64,000 nucleotides of DNA from Wyeomyia smithii (GCF_029784165.1 NC_073695.1:9647786-9711785), one strand, 5' to 3'; positions 35,805-48,632 are shown, counted from the stretch's first letter. Notes: generated from the letters alone by a model not told the origin. Made by a program: numbers and translations.

Positions 35805-36150
35805 GGCGTAGTGAAATATGTTGAACAGCCGCGTAAAAAGAAACCCGCTTAAAAAACCGCGTAAAAAGCGACCTTAGTGTATTGATTTTAACTCAATACA
35901 CTAAGGTCGCTTTTGACGCGGTATTTTTTAACGGGTTTCTTTTAACGCGGCTTTTTTTCGCGGATTCCGGAATTTACGCGGTTTTTTACGCGGATTCCGA
36001 AATTTACGCGGTATTTTTTTCGCGCGGATTTCGGTATCCCTTAACTCGGAATGCAGAATTAACGCTGGTTTTTGTTCCACGCGGATTACGGGATTTACGC
36101 GGTTTTTCTACGCGGCATGTATCCTCTATGTAAAAAGCGGCTTTAGTGTA
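35805..36150. repeat. Long palindrome followed by CGCGGATT tandem units
   Basis: Arms 35845-35889 and 35893-35940 are nearly perfect complements around a 3-7 base loop (AGCGACCTTAGTGTATTGA and its inverse). To the right, TTTACGCGG / CGCGGATTCCGGAA units repeat five to six times to 36110, then AAAGCGGCTTTAGTGTATT closes the block in inverted form. This looks like two head-to-head short elements with ends of the type ACACTAAGGTCGCTTTT. Confidence 0.75.
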
Positions 36151-36984
36151 TTTCTATTTGTCCTACGTCACTATTTCAAACAACCCCTGGGTCTGTACAC
36201 CTTGTAGTATTTGCATTTGGGAAACAAAATGCATTTTACGGCAAACGAGAATATTTCAAATTCATACTTGATAATTTAATCATGCTATTGAGAAAATTTT
36301 ATTTGAAACACTCTTATCACCAAACTTGATTATGGCATTTTAAGGAAATAATTTTAAATTTTCTCTGGTGTCATGAGTTTATCTATATAATATTTTAAAA
36401 CATTAGACATTTTAAATGATGGATTTTGAAGAAAACTATTCCAGGTTCTAAAAAAATAGCAAATTTGAGCGGTCGTGTTGCCAGATAAATAACTTTTTCA
36501 TTTGAAAAATTTATATACATTTTCCCGCAAATGAGTATATTTAAATTTTGATTTTACAAATTCATCGTGCTCCTGAGGATATGTTACAAAAAATATACTT
36601 AGCACAAAGAGTGAGATAATATTGAGTCACATAATTTTAAGGGGATAAATCCAATTTTTCTTTTGTTTCAGGCAACCTTTTTCCTAAATTTATTCAAATA
36701 TTCAAATAATTATTAGCAATGAACATTCTTAATGATACAATTTGGAAAAAAATAATCAAAGAACTTAGAAAAAAAAATAATCAAAAAAAAATTTGCCAGT
36801 TATGCTCTTTTACATTAAAAGAAATAAAATGCCTTTTGCAGCAAATTTGTATACAGTTCGGACTCGATTATCCTATGACTCAATTATTCAAGATTAGATT
36901 ATCCGGAATATTTCATTCTGCTGTTTGTTTTCATTATTTATTTTGAAATTTTCGACGAGCATTCTGAGTCAAGTCAGTCAGTCA

Positions 36985-38446
36985 AGTCAGTCAGTCAGTC
37001 AGTCAGTCAGTCAGTCAGTCAGTCAGTCAGTCAGTCAGTCAGTCAGTCAGTCAGTCAGTCAGTCAGTCAGTCAGTCAGTCAGTCAGTCAGTCAGTCAGTC
37101 AGTCAGTCAGTCAGTCAGTCAGTCAGTCAGTCAGTCAGTCAGTCAGTCAGTCAGTCAGTCAGTCAGTCAGTCAGTCAGTCAGTCAGTCAGTCAGTCAGTC
37201 AGTCAGTCAGTCAGTCAGTCAGTCAGTCAGTCAGTCAGTCAGTCAGTCAGTCAGTCAGTCAGTCAGTCAGTCAGTCAGTCAGTCAGTCAGTCAGTCAGTC
37301 AGTCAGTCAGTCAGTCAGTCAGTCAGTCAGTCAGTCAGTCAGTCAGTCAGTCAGTCAGTCAGTCAGTCAGTCAGTCAGTCAGTCAGTCAGTCAGTCAGTC
37401 AGTCAGTCAGTCAGTCAGTCAGTCAGTCAGTCAGTCAGTCAGTCAGTCAGTCAGTCAGTCAGTCAGTCAGTCAGTCAGTCAGTCAGTCAGTCAGTCAGTC
37501 AGTCAGTCAGTCAGTCAGTCAGTCAGTCAGTCAGTCAGTCAGTCAGTCAGTCAGTCAGTCAGTCAGTCAGTCAGTCAGTCAGTCAGTCAGTCAGTCAGTC
37601 AGTCAGTCAGTCAGTCAGTCAGTCAGTCAGTCAGTCAGTCAGTCAGTCAGTCAGTCAGTCAGTCAGTCAGTCAGTCAGTCAGTCAGTCAGTCAGTCAGTC
37701 AGTCAGTCAGTCAGTCAGTCAGTCAGTCAGTCAGTCAGTCAGTCAGTCAGTCAGTCAGTCAGTCAGTCAGTCAGTCAGTCAGTCAGTCAGTCAGTCAGTC
37801 AGTCAGTCAGTCAGTCAGTCAGTCAGTCAGTCAGTCAGTCAGTCAGTCAGTCAGTCAGTCAGTCAGTCAGTCAGTCAGTCAGTCAGTCAGTCAGTCAGTC
37901 AGTCAGTCAGTCAGTCAGTCAGTCAGTCAGTCAGTCAGTCAGTCAGTCAGTCAGTCAGTCAGTCAGTCAGTCAGTCAGTCAGTCAGTCAGTCAGTCAGTC
38001 AGTCAGTCAGTCAGTCAGTCAGTCAGTCAGTCAGTCAGTCAGTCAGTCAGTCAGTCAGTCAGTCAGTCAGTCAGTCAGTCAGTCAGTCAGTCAGTCAGTC
38101 AGTCAGTCAGTCAGTCAGTCAGTCAGTCAGTCAGTCAGTCAGTCAGTCAGTCAGTCAGTCAGTCAGTCAGTCAGTCAGTCAGTCAGTCAGTCAGTCAGTC
38201 AGTCAGTCAGTCAGTCAGTCAGTCAGTCAGTCAGTCAGTCAGTCAGTCAGTCAGTCAGTCAGTCAGTCAGTCAGTCAGTCAGTCAGTCAGTCAGTCAGTC
38301 AGTCAGTCAGTCAGTCAGTCAGTCAGTCAGTCAGTCAGTCAGTCAGTCAGTCAGTCAGTCAGTCAGTCAGTCAGTCAGTCAGTCAGTCAGTCAGTCAGTC
38401 AGTCAGTCAGTCAGTCAGTCAGTCAGTCAGTCAGTCAGTCAGTCAG
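36985..38446 (+). repeat. (AGTC)n microsatellite, 1,462 bp
   Basis: About 365 uninterrupted AGTC units, preceded by two broken starts at 36968-36984. The plus strand has no stop in any frame and would read as serine-glutamine-serine-valine repeats, which explains the long open frame from 36925; there is no reason to think it is translated. The minus strand has stops in each unit cycle. Confidence 0.98.
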
Positions 38447-38689
38447 ATAATGTCATTAATTTATGGTTAACAAAGTGATTAATATGGGGGCGTCGTGAGA
38501 TGAATAATTGAGCAGTAATTTATGTTCCGAGATGGATATGGAAGCGTTCTGGAAAATTAATTGTTTTACAAAATTCAGGATAAAATTAGCTATGTTTACT
38601 GAATATACGATGCTGGGGGATTTCATAAGAGCACGTAAGCGTATTTTGCTTATTTGTTCAATGATTTCGTGAAAATTTGGTGTTTAATC
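38447..38689. other. Short spacer
   Basis: Nothing recognised. Confidence 0.3.
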
Positions 38690-39545
38690 GTGAATACCGG
38701 CTTAATGAAATGAATTATGGAACAATTACCCTAGATCTTACGCCTCAGGTTTGCCCAGAAATATTCGATTGGGCGCAGCCGGAGAACTTTGAGCGGATTC
38801 ACCAACTTGGATACCACATCGATATTAAGCCGCTCCACCTCCTCCAACTATCGCTTCAAGTAGTGAGTCGACGCCAGATCTGGCCAGAACAACACTCATG
38901 GTATTCCTAGATGAACGACGCAACTTCCGGCGGGCACCTTATACTATAAATTTCCCCGTCCACGTCGAAGCGAAAGAAGAGCAGCTTTGACATTGCCTTC
39001 TCGCTGATTGTAAGTTACAGCCGCTTGGTTTTTGGGAAACTTGATGTGTGAAATTAACTTCACCTCGGAGCTTACTTCTTTCGAGTGGGAAGTAAAATAC
39101 GATTTGCCCTGCCTGTCGTTGCCATCCAGGGTGAGATAGGTCTCGTAGTCCATCACCACCACCATGTCACGATTAGTCCGTAAAATCGCCTTAACAATTT
39201 TATTCAGCCGCTGCCGTTGTGTCATTGCCTGCAGCTCCGAGACCAGTGGAGGTGAATGCCGGTCTTTAACCTGTATGTGTATGTTCTCTAGGTACTTTTT
39301 CACTGTTTGGCGGTTGCGCCGACCTCCCGGCCACAGCGATGTAGCCACTTTTCCCTCGGTATTCCCTATCAGCATACTTTGGAGTTTCTTGTCTCAGGGG
39401 TACCTTTCTTCGAACGTCCACACTTCTGTACAGAGTAGCTTCATTGTTTCCGCCATCACGGTTAGAATTCTCTTGGGTTACTACGATTGATGCTGCATAG
39501 TTTCGTCAGTCCGTGTAAAGCTAAACCCATGAAAAACCGACAATT
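38690..39545 (-). pseudogene. Mariner-like (DD37E type) transposase fossil 2
   Basis: The minus strand holds an open stretch of 143 residues (39375-38944). It has the end of the DNA-binding part, RQRLNKIVKAILRTNRDMVV, then VMDYETYLTLDGNDRQGKSY (the expected DDET reads DYET) and SEVKLISHIKFPKNQAAV. Further on, in shifted frames, come FWPDLASTHY and RPIEYFWANLRRKI. Counting from the second D to the final E gives 37 residues between them, with one internal stop, fitting the mosquito DD37E group. Frameshifts at about 38940 and the stop make it inactive. Confidence 0.75.
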
Positions 39546-42500
39546 TTCGTCCAGTTTTTCATTGCAAACGTTGAAAAAAAAAAGGAATATTCTAAAACAA
39601 ACTGCTCTATCTACATTTTAGATGAGACCACTAGAAGCGCTGCGGTAGAATGAACAGTGCGTCCAGATGTTTAATGACGTGAATCTTATATCCATTCCAT
39701 TTGTTCAAATTATCTTGATATTTTCCGAACCTGACAGTAATGAGCATAACTTGAAGAAAAACTTAACAAAATCAATATGAATTGAATAATAATTTGTATA
39801 AACAAATTTCATTCATTTTTTGAAAATATATCAATGAACCATGTAAGTGATATGAAACGAATCAAAAATCAGAAATCGCAGTTTTCAACTGAGCTGATTC
39901 ACACTTAACGATATATTCCAGTCAATGTTATTAAAAATTCAGTTTCCTGCATAGAATAAATAAACCTCTCGGCTAATCATAATGCACAACATAACATCAT
40001 ATATGCTCAATGAACCGAAGCGTAATTTCATCACAAAACCTTGAATTCTAAGCGAGACTCCCTACGGACTGCGGAGTACTGTTTGTAAACACACACCCTC
40101 TCTCTCTCACTCGCTCTCCCGCTCGCAAAATTTGATCGGCTGCAGAATTATTCTCCCCACAAATCTCACGCTTACTTGTCTAGCTACGTCACTCACGTTT
40201 GTGTCGGTATTATTGTCGCTAAACTCGTATCGCAGGAACTCGTGAGTAAATTTCCTAACCGTGGACACACACCCACACCCGCCGGTTTCGATCCGCCGTA
40301 AGGTGGATGAGAAATGCACTTTGCAATGCAGAGGATTTGGGGGCACTCCTCAGCCGTCCAAATCCGCTTCACACTCCGACCCACCTTTGATCCAGTTCTT
40401 CTTCTAAGTTATTTGTTTTTATTCTAGAGCGACGACGACAATGACGACGACGCGAGGACTGCAAATTCCGGAAAACGAAAAAGTGCGGAAATAGAGATCG
40501 AAATCGCCTGTTTATGCGGGTGAGTAAGAATGGGTATGTGTTGGTGTGTTTGCGAGGTCGCCTCGGAGAGGCTCTTCCTGGTCGGTGCATTGCAGCTCCA
40601 CTTCCGCTGAAGTTGCTCTGCCTTGCTTGCGAGGCAGCCGAGAATCAGTCGGTGTCCCTGATTTTCTTCTTTTCTCTACCTAGCCTTCCCGTCTCCTGGT
40701 TGGCACGTCGCGTCATTACCGCAGCTGAGAGAGTGTTTAAACACGGGTATTTTTTTCCGCAGAGTTGACACTTTTTCGCTGCTGTTGGTTTTATCCTGGC
40801 AGCCTTCGGTGGTTTTTCGTTCTTTCAAATCCGCTCTTCTCTTCGCTTCCGCTACCCTGCAGCACGGTCCGCAGACTCTTCCGAGTTACTTATTTAGAAT
40901 TATTCGAATGAGATTGGACCCGGCGAGTTCGGGCAGGCAAAGTTTTCGAGGAAGAGCGAAAGCACTCGCAGCGTAGGCGAACCGGCCAGATCGCCTCCGG
41001 TTCCGGTGACCCTGTTTATATTTCTTTTAATTGATTTCCGCTTCTCGTTGGTCGGTATTCGGAAAAAGAAAGCCGCTCTCGGCTGATCCGTGCGGTGTTT
41101 AGCACGGGGCTAGGCATTCTTATCACAATAGATATCACCAGGCCTCAGCGCTCGGAGATGGGCTACTAGTTTAGGAAAGAAAAAAAAAAACATCCTTTCT
41201 TGTTTTTTCTCCTCCGTTTTGCATGCTTCAATTACTCGACTTGTGGTGTAGGCTGGATTCACTTCCAGATATGTGCTCGCTCTGCAAGGCTCGACATTAG
41301 GAAAACATTGCCACAGGCTATCTTGAGCGCGCACACATGGCCGCGCCGCTGCTGTGGGGTGTGTATTGCTCTGTGTGTGTGCGCGCGATCCAGACGAGGC
41401 TACTACAATGTTACTTCCGATAGTGCACTTCAGGCTGCAGCAGCAGCAGCCTTCTTCCGGTGCGGAGTGAATCAGCTTCTGGGCAGCCGTCTGCAATGGG
41501 TCTCCTGCGGTGCAATCGCCGTCCGTATGGACCAGTGGCGTGACCAGAGTACGCGAAGATTTCATTGGAACGACTCGAAGAGTTTTACTACAGTTTTCAC
41601 ATCCAACATAAATACTCATCTACATCTTGTTCCGTATGAAAGAAAACATAAATTAATTTCACCCTAAAATCACAGTTACACCCCTGGTGTCAGCTCAGTA
41701 AAACCTCTTTATGGTTTACCTCTCCGTACGTTCTCCCCGCAACAAATCCGCTTCTACCGCGAAATCTACACTACAAGCCATCAGGATTCATTTGCGGAAC
41801 GGATTTCAATCGTTCCTCGCCTTTGTTTTTCTTTCATTTCTAATCGCTTTGATCGCATTTTGCTGCTCGATTCTGCCACCCCGCTTTCTCACCTCGCTCT
41901 CTCCACTACCGGAGCTGGGGAGTTGGCACCTGCACCGGCTCTTTCAGCAGCTGGTTGGAAGTCTCCTCCGTATGAGTGTGTGTTTGTGCGGACGTTTTTT
42001 TCCTCGATTGTATTTTCTCTTTTTCCTACCCGTTTTCCGCTTATTGAAACAACACTGCGTCCTTGGTTGTTGGCTTTCCGGTTCAGGTTGACCGTCGTCG
42101 TCGTCGTCGTTACCGAGACGGAAAACTATTCTGGAGTTGTGCACTTCCTCTGGTTGCTTCGCAGATGCAGAAGTGGAAGATCGGCGGGTGTTTTCAGTTC
42201 AAATTTACCTAACCGTAAACGGTTGCAAAATACGAGAGGCTTTCGGCTACGGCATGTCTTCCAGGGTTGCCATGTATGGAGCAACCGCTTCTTTATTTTG
42301 CTTTCTGTGTTTCGAACTTCTTTTGTTTGCCTCGTTTCGTACCTGGCTTTGAACGTGGAAAGTTTTATTTTTGCGGAAATAAGGTTCGGCTGATGGTATT
42401 TCAGGGCTTGTTTTGCTTCCTGCCTTCCTTCTGGTCGTTGCACTTGGGGTACGAAAACAAACCTGGAATTGGAGCGAAAGTCTGCAATATACCCGAGGCA

Positions 42501-43600
42501 GATGCATGGGAATGTAAAATGGAACGACAGCTTATTAACAATTTCAATTTTTTTTCGGTATTACAAGTCAGTCTTTGATTGCTGATGGTTCTTATAAATA
42601 ACATCACTTCCGATTCCGGCCAGCTGCAGCCTGCCACCGCCGCAAAGTTGACCCAGCACAAACAACCGGAGGGCACACATCCCGGCTGCGCCACTCCCGT
42701 GCCCAACAGAGCCAGGGACAGCCATCAATTTCGACAAGATTCGATAAATCATGCGACAGGAGTGGGTGTGATCGTGTGTGTAAGTACCGCAAAAAAGTGG
42801 CAGAAAACCACGTGGACACCGAGTTTCAGCCTCGAGCCTGCACCAATGCCGGTTGTTGTTACCGAAAGCGTAAACGAAAGGAAAACATGAATCAAACTAG
42901 TATTGCTGCCGTTGCTGCTGCTGTTGACTGCGTGTTGTTTGGCCTCTGGAAAAGGATTCGCCTCCGCCTGAATGTTGACGACGGTAGTGGTGGTGCTGGT
43001 GGTAAGCCAGCAGACGTTCCTAGAAGGAGGCCTGCACCGTATATCGTATTGCTACGGTTGGCAGCTAAAAATAGCCCAGAGGTTAGGTATTAAACGATAT
43101 TATTTTCGTATCGATTTTTTCGCTTGATTCGCTTGGTTACACACTATCAACGAACTTCACCAGCAAGCAGCAAGCCGAAGGGTTAAGGGTAACGTTACTG
43201 GGTGGGTGGAAGATGAGTCGCTCGGAGGATAGATTTACCCTGTTTGACTGGGCTAACCAGTAGTGTGGAGATAGGGCTAGAGAGACGGAATGGGAATGTT
43301 TGAAAGGACACATTTTACAGCCGTTTTTTAGGTGTAGGCAAAACGGTTTGTCTCGTTGCTCGTAGAACTTGTCGGAGCGCGAAATGGTGCAAAATGTAAC
43401 GGCGATGAAAATCTATGTAACATTCACTCCATTAAATTGATGTTGTTTATTTTGATTATTTTAGCTCTGGCTGCTTTTGTTTGAACATTACGTACCTTAT
43501 TTCGTGACTTATTTTGAATTTTAAGTAAACAACTTTTATTAAAAAAAATGTATTTAAGTATTAAGAGCTAGACTAATGTAAAACTCGATTCAACTTTTAT
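39546..43600. other. Unique, partly GC-rich DNA; no supported gene
   Basis: From about 40080 to 43100 the DNA is clearly GC-richer, with CT-rich and GTGTGTGCGCGC strips, CGTCGTCGTCG near 42095 and CAGCAGCAGCAG near 41435. Overlapping frames of up to 177 codons occur on both strands, but none shows a domain or consistent coding character. The profile would suit a promoter, 5' untranslated exon or intron of a host gene; this is inference only. Confidence 0.4.
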
Positions 43601-43601
43601 T

Positions 43602-43858
43602 GGAGGAGCTGCGTAGCCGCAAGGATACAGATACTACTTGTCAAGCGGGTGGTCGTGGGTTCGAATCTTAGTAGAATCAGGCCATTCGATGTCGAAATGG
43701 TCTTAAGCATGGGTTTATTCTCAAGCTCCCTACCAGTTACCCCTCTTTTACGCTGAAATCTATAATACGACCATGATTTGATTGGATTAATGTAACAATA
43801 TATGTACATAATCATGTACATATAATGTGAGATAAATAAAAATGAATTATAAACAATA
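43602..43858 (+). mobile_element. tRNA-derived SINE
   Basis: The head reads as a tRNA-like pol III promoter: an A-box-like strip GTAGCCGCAAGGAT at 43613-43626 and a B box GGTTCGAATCT at 43658-43668. A tRNA-unrelated body follows and an A-rich tail (AATAAAAATG, AAACAATAAG) near 43835-43858. tRNA-derived SINEs of this kind (Feilai) are abundant in Aedes; family identity is not proven here. Confidence 0.65.
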
Positions 43859-43869
43859 AGAAGTACCAA

Positions 43870-44330
43870 AAAAAAAATTCGAATAACATCTGGAGAATGT
43901 TTTTGTGTTCCTGAAAAAAGTGATGAACTTCTATGAGACTAATTCATGGCATATCAATAGTTGTTGTTGTGCTCCTTTCTGTGGCTGAAAACATGAATTG
44001 AAATAAGTTATTACAACAACATTGCAGCGCTTGCACAGACGTGTCGCTCCTTTCTACAACCAATCACTGCATAAAGCAATCCAAACAGATCATCACACGT
44101 TAACGCATCTACCACAATCACGAACGTTGTCGACAAAAAATAAAAAACCCAAAATTATCCACCTAGCGGTGAGACCCAGCCTTTCTCCTTCGAACTTATA
44201 ATTTGTTGAAATAGATTTACTCCAACACTTAAAAAATACACCTTGATTATTTCTGCTGGATTTGTTATTCATTCTAAACAACAAGTTTTTGGTAGCCCGC
44301 ACAACTATACCGAACATTTAAAATTTAACA
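43870..44330. other. Spacer
   Basis: No supported feature. Confidence 0.3.
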
Positions 44331-44335
44331 TATTA

Positions 44336-44712
44336 TCGGCTTCGTGCAACACTGGCACAACTCAAAATTTTGCATTTTTGAGTTTTTGATGGCAAACGAT
44401 GCCAAATACTGTTAAGTTTCATCACACGAAATCCCATTTCGAAAATCACAAAAATTCCAGAGTTATGAGTAGAAGTGCCTTTGCTGCACAAATCGGAATT
44501 TCTCCATGAAGTTAGTAAAAATAAGGTATCAACTTGGACAACGTGAGCACGTAATATGTGCATAATAGACCCAAAGGTGTTTAATAAGGATTGGTAATCT
44601 TAAACTTCAAAGTCTTCTTGAAAATCGAAAAATAAATTTTTGACGCAACTTTTCAAACGCGTTTTTCTCGAAACTATGTTTTTTGAGTTGTGCCAGTGTT
44701 GCACGAAACCGA
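44336..44712. mobile_element. TA-flanked MITE, about 380 bp
   Basis: The ends TTCGTGCAACACTGGCACAA and, inverted, the same 20 bases at the right pair perfectly; pairing extends to about 31 bp. TA dinucleotides flank both sides (44334-44335 and 44716-44717), as for Tc1/mariner-type insertions. No transposase. Confidence 0.75.
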
Positions 44713-44959
44713 CGGTATGAATATAAATTAACACATATACATGCAAATAACATTAAATTATTTCTACTATATGATGCGGCTTTGTTTTTGATTGTGGTAT
44801 AATCGACTTGTACTCATATGCTGCCTATAAATATTCAGATTCTTTAAGTCTACGTTAGTCAGTTGATTTCAAATAATGTATAATTAAATGTTGTTCCTTA
44901 TACATGAATTTGTCTTATCAGTGAAATTGAAATTCTTTAACGCATTATATTACTGATCG

Positions 44960-45430
44960 TTTCTAAGGGGCATCCAATGAATGGCCAAATACCAATCAAT
45001 ATGGGTTCTTGAAACCTGGATTATACCCAGTGGCCAGAATCCGACCTAACACCCAATTTTCAATCCAGATGACCACTTCTGGTTGCCTGATAATCATAAA
45101 ATCATAAAATCCATCATAAAATTGCCGAACTGCCTAATCTGGGTATTTCTATGGCGAAGATGGCGACAGTTTCCGATCAACAGCCTAAAGTGACAAATAG
45201 CATCCAATACGATTTGGGGCAGCGGTATGATACCCTGGGGCCAGAAATCATCTTCAGACGTCATTTTAAATTTCTAGACAGTAGCTTCCGGTTTCTACCA
45301 GTCTAAAAAGGACAAACATTACCCAATGTGCGTTTTTCAGTACCCGGGATGATGCTCAGAGACCAGGAATCAATTTCATACTTCATTTTGAAATCCGAAT
45401 TTGCGACATCTGTTTTCTTTAAATTAGTCG
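44960..45430. repeat. Diverged Helitron-associated repeat
   Basis: Phrases such as GAATGGCCAAATACC, AATCCAGATGACCACTTC and GATGATGCTCAGAGACCAG match the units of 17590-18474 and 59920-60620 at low identity. Confidence 0.5.
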
Positions 45431-45884
45431 TGTAACCTTTGAAAGAAGAGATTTTCAATATTTTTTCAATTTAACACATAATGGATTGAATAAAAGTCCG
45501 ATTACACTGGTCAACACAAGTGTTTCCCCGAAGGCCAAACTAAGAAAAAATGAACAATTATAGCATTTCCTATGAATTTTTTCTTTCTAGGGCAACTATT
45601 ATGAGCTTAAGAGCAGCATTTTTGACGTTGGACTAACGTCTATATCGAAGTTAGGCACCTGAATTTGAAAATCTAGTAATTCAACCGGGGAAAACCAGGG
45701 AAAAGTGGTCAGGTTTTGAGCGCTTATATATCAGTCATTTCTTTTCAGAATTTCGAGGTTTTGGCATCAACCGATCAGAAATTCTTTTACGGTTGAATTT
45801 ATGTAACAAAAATAACCTATTGTTCGAGATACACTATTGAAAAATTGATAAATCACATCGATTGTCTAAATCATACCGAGCAAC

Positions 45885-46232
45885 CAATCACCACCTCTCT
45901 TCACAAGCACAGTCGACACTAACGGATACAACCGATCTGACTTTGTAAACAGTCTCACAGCTTTCAACCAATAACGAGCTCGCTTTCGGTAGCTGCAACA
46001 GGTGTTTCAACACCGTTTTAAAATGCTTCTTTTATCATTACCACTGAACAGATTCTAAACACCAATGGCTTGATTGATAGGGGAAATATTGCGCAAGATT
46101 GTCATATAATAATTTAAATATGTTTTCGATACTAAACTAGTTAAAAGTTGTGTTAAAAGTCGTGCACATTCAACCAATCACAAGCTCGCTTCTTGTTTGC
46201 TCGCGGATGGATTTTTGCTTTGGGCTATATAA
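45885..46232 (+). promoter_or_regulatory. CCAAT/TATA promoter-like module of A3
   Basis: CCAAT boxes near 45890, 45966 and 46175 and a TATATAA box at 46226-46232. Downstream lies GTCATCAGTTAACAAG, a possible start region, then CAG-rich DNA. Same layout as A1. Confidence 0.5.
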
Positions 46233-46544
46233 TAGCCTGTGTCGTCTCATAGCAGTCATCAGTTAACAAGTGAAAGGCCACCAGGCCGGTCTTGTATAAT
46301 CAGCAGCGGTGGCTGATTCCAGCGGCCAAACTGAGCTGCAGCAGAACCAGAGCGGTGGTATCAGGCAGCAGCGGCGGAGGTAGTGGGAAGCTGCATTTCT
46401 TCATTCAGTTCGGTGCTCCTTCGATCTGAGTTGGACCCCACCAGCGGTAATCCAATTCAGATATCGTTGGGTGAAAACGTTGGGTGTGTGGGCAGTGTGC
46501 ACATATAGCGTATGTGCATCTGTATTGCTATGACATTTGCGATG

Positions 46545-46865
46545 ATAGGGATGGCGCTGTTGCGTGTGTATGGCTAGCTATAGCGTGTGTAAGACACTAG
46601 CATGTGTAGCATATTATGGCTATTGCGTGTATATCTTCAGCATGTGTACGAATAGTTATAGCTTGTGTGTGGATAGCTGCTGCGTGTGTAATGATTAGTT
46701 ATAGCGTATGTATGGATAGTAATAGCACATGGTTGGATAGCTTATGCGTGTGTATAGATAGTTGTATCGGATGTATGGAAAGGAATAGCGTGTGTATGGA
46801 TAGCTATAGCTACAGCGTGTGTATGAATAGTTTTAACGCGTGTTTAGATAGTTATTAGTTATAGC
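46545..46865 (+). repeat. Degenerate minisatellite GCGTGTGTATGGATAGTTATA
   Basis: About twelve variants of GTGTGTATGGATAG plus a TATAGC strip follow with a spacing of roughly 24 bp, inside A3. The frame through it is a by-product. Confidence 0.8.
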
Positions 46866-47759
46866 ATTCATTAAATTTTCGTTTTTGTTTCTCGGTGCGC
46901 GGTTTTAATTTTGTTTCTCGCACACAGAGAAAGAAACAAACTTGTCGCTATCGTGAAAAATAACAAAACAATAGAAATGCTCTAAATCACAACTGAAGAA
47001 GTTAAGATATTTTCCTGTCACTCGCCCAAACCTTGATAACAACTACCGAAAAACGTGTGATTGAGCTCTTGCTATATTGAGTTATTGAACCAAACGTTTT
47101 TTTTCCAAATACATGAAGTTATATGCTGGGCTGGAACTAACCTAGCATGAGTTTTATCGATTAAATGTCAAACAATTTTCAAATTTAAAATTTTCGGTTG
47201 AATCGTTCAGGGCTCCAATTTCAGATAGTTTCGTAAAGTTTGCTTTTTGCTAAGATAGGAAAATTTTACCAATTCGCTCAATTAAATGATTGTCTTGGTA
47301 GTGCAGCAAACAAAGGGTTGATTCGGATATGTATGAAATGACAGCGATTAAATAAAAAATATCCATTTTTTTAGTATATATTATTATTTATAACGTTTTA
47401 ACGTCTCAGCATCCAGAAATGCACTGTTAGATAAAATTGCAGCAAATACTAGAGTTGCAATTCTCTCTATTATTTGTTTTAATGGAATATAAGAATACCG
47501 TAGTCCAACGTCATGCGGTCGTGTCTTGAATACCACCCTCCTACTTTTTCTATTCCGTGTCACGGTCGTTGCGTCCGCAGAGCAGCATCGGTAAAATGGT
47601 CACGCGCGTTTATTTTATGCGGGACCGAGTCAGTAGCCTTGTTAAGTTTTTTCGATTTTGTCAACTTGTCATAAAGCAACTAAACCTTCAATTTAAAACT
47701 AAGATTATTGAAATCAGTGATACCAACTTTGGCAAAACGAGTGAATTTGATAAAGTTTT

Positions 47760-48632
47760 CTGAACACGTTTCTTTTCATAACCTCTGAACTACATGTTCA
47801 ATCATCATAAAATTTATTAGTTATATAAGTTATTTAGGGGTTCCAAAGACAGCTCGTCCATTTGATACCTATTTTGTTCAAATCGGTTGTGTAGTTTCTG
47901 AGATAATGGAGTTTCATAACTTTTACATTTTGATACATAACAGACAAAGTTACAGTCCGATTATAATAAAATTCAATAGAGTTTTATCAGGCAACTAGAC
48001 CTTTCTATTGCAACTTATTTTGTGAAAATCGGTCCATCCATATCTGAGAAAAGTGGGTGAGTTCACACAGTCTTAGAAACATGTTTTTTGTCATAGCCTG
48101 ATTTCACATTATTATACATAACGGACCAAGTTAAAATCCAATAACAATAAAATTCAATAGGGTCTTATGGGGCAACAAGACCTTCCATATGACACTAATT
48201 TTGTGAAAATCGGTGTAGCCATCTCTGAGAAAAGTGAGTGAGTTTAAGCAGTGTTTGAAACACGTTTCTTTGCATAACTTTTGAACTACATGTCCAATCA
48301 TTAAAAAATTGTTTTACAAATGGTTCAAAAATCAAGCCCGTTCTTTTGATACCAATTTTGTTCAAATCTGTAGTTTCTGTAGTTTCTGAGATAATGAAGT
48401 ATTGTGATTTTCACATTTTGATACATAACCTCGAAACTAAAAATCCGATTACAATAAAATTCAATAGGGTCTTATGGGGCAACATACATACATACACACA
48501 CTCACACACATACAGAAAATGCTCAGCTCGTCGAACTAAGTCGATTGATATACGAGATTCGACCCTTTGGAGCACTTTCATACCTTTGTTTTTTTCAGTG
48601 ATTGCTATACCTTTCTAGGAGAAAGGCAAAAA
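47760..48632 (+). repeat. Culicine-type dispersed repeat with internal tandem units
   Basis: AATAAAATTCAATAG...CTT(A)T-GGCAAC recurs near 47965, 48147 and 48454, with AACTACATGT-CAATCAT at 47790 and 48287. The block ends with an ACATACACACAC strip, GCTCAGCTCGTCGAACTAAG, and the hairpin CCTTTCTAGGAGAAAGG (48610-48626) followed by CAAAAAC. I associate this ending with very abundant Aedes/Culex repeats; that link is from memory. Confidence 0.6.

Larger units (their letters stand above)
34200..36940. repeat. Degenerate tandem repeat block (GTTGCCAGATAA / TGGTGTCA units)
   Basis: The order TTGCCAGATAA, a GAGTATA-type strip, a leucine-less AT tract, TTTTAAGGAAAT/TTTTGAGGAAAT and TGGTGTCAGG/TGGTGTCATG recurs at 34370-34540, 36230-36385 and 36475-36680. 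Partial units lie at 35180-35300 and 36690-36810 (GACATTCTTAATGA strips). Units are heavily diverged. The block has been entered by a hAT-type MITE (34545-35155) and a palindrome (35845-36150). Confidence 0.6.
45623..47544 (+). mobile_element. Family A element, copy A3 (complete, about 1.9 kb)
   Basis: Bounded by T-runs. The left inner end is GACGTTGGACTAACGTC; the right inner end is TAGTCCAACGTC, followed by the outer box (TGCGGTCGTGTCTTGAATAC...CTAC). It contains the promoter-like part shared with A1, a degenerate minisatellite (46545-46865) and an AT-rich 3' half. The right end matches the left end of A2 in inverted orientation, which defines the family. Confidence 0.8.

Noticed and set aside
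36925..38478. 517-codon open frame of serine-glutamine-serine-valine repeats
   Set aside because: It is produced wholly by the AGTC microsatellite, which lacks stops in all three plus frames.
41110..42443. Overlapping frames of up to 177 codons on both strands
   Set aside because: Cysteine-, serine- and phenylalanine-rich chance frames in GC-rich DNA; mutually overlapping and without any recognisable domain.
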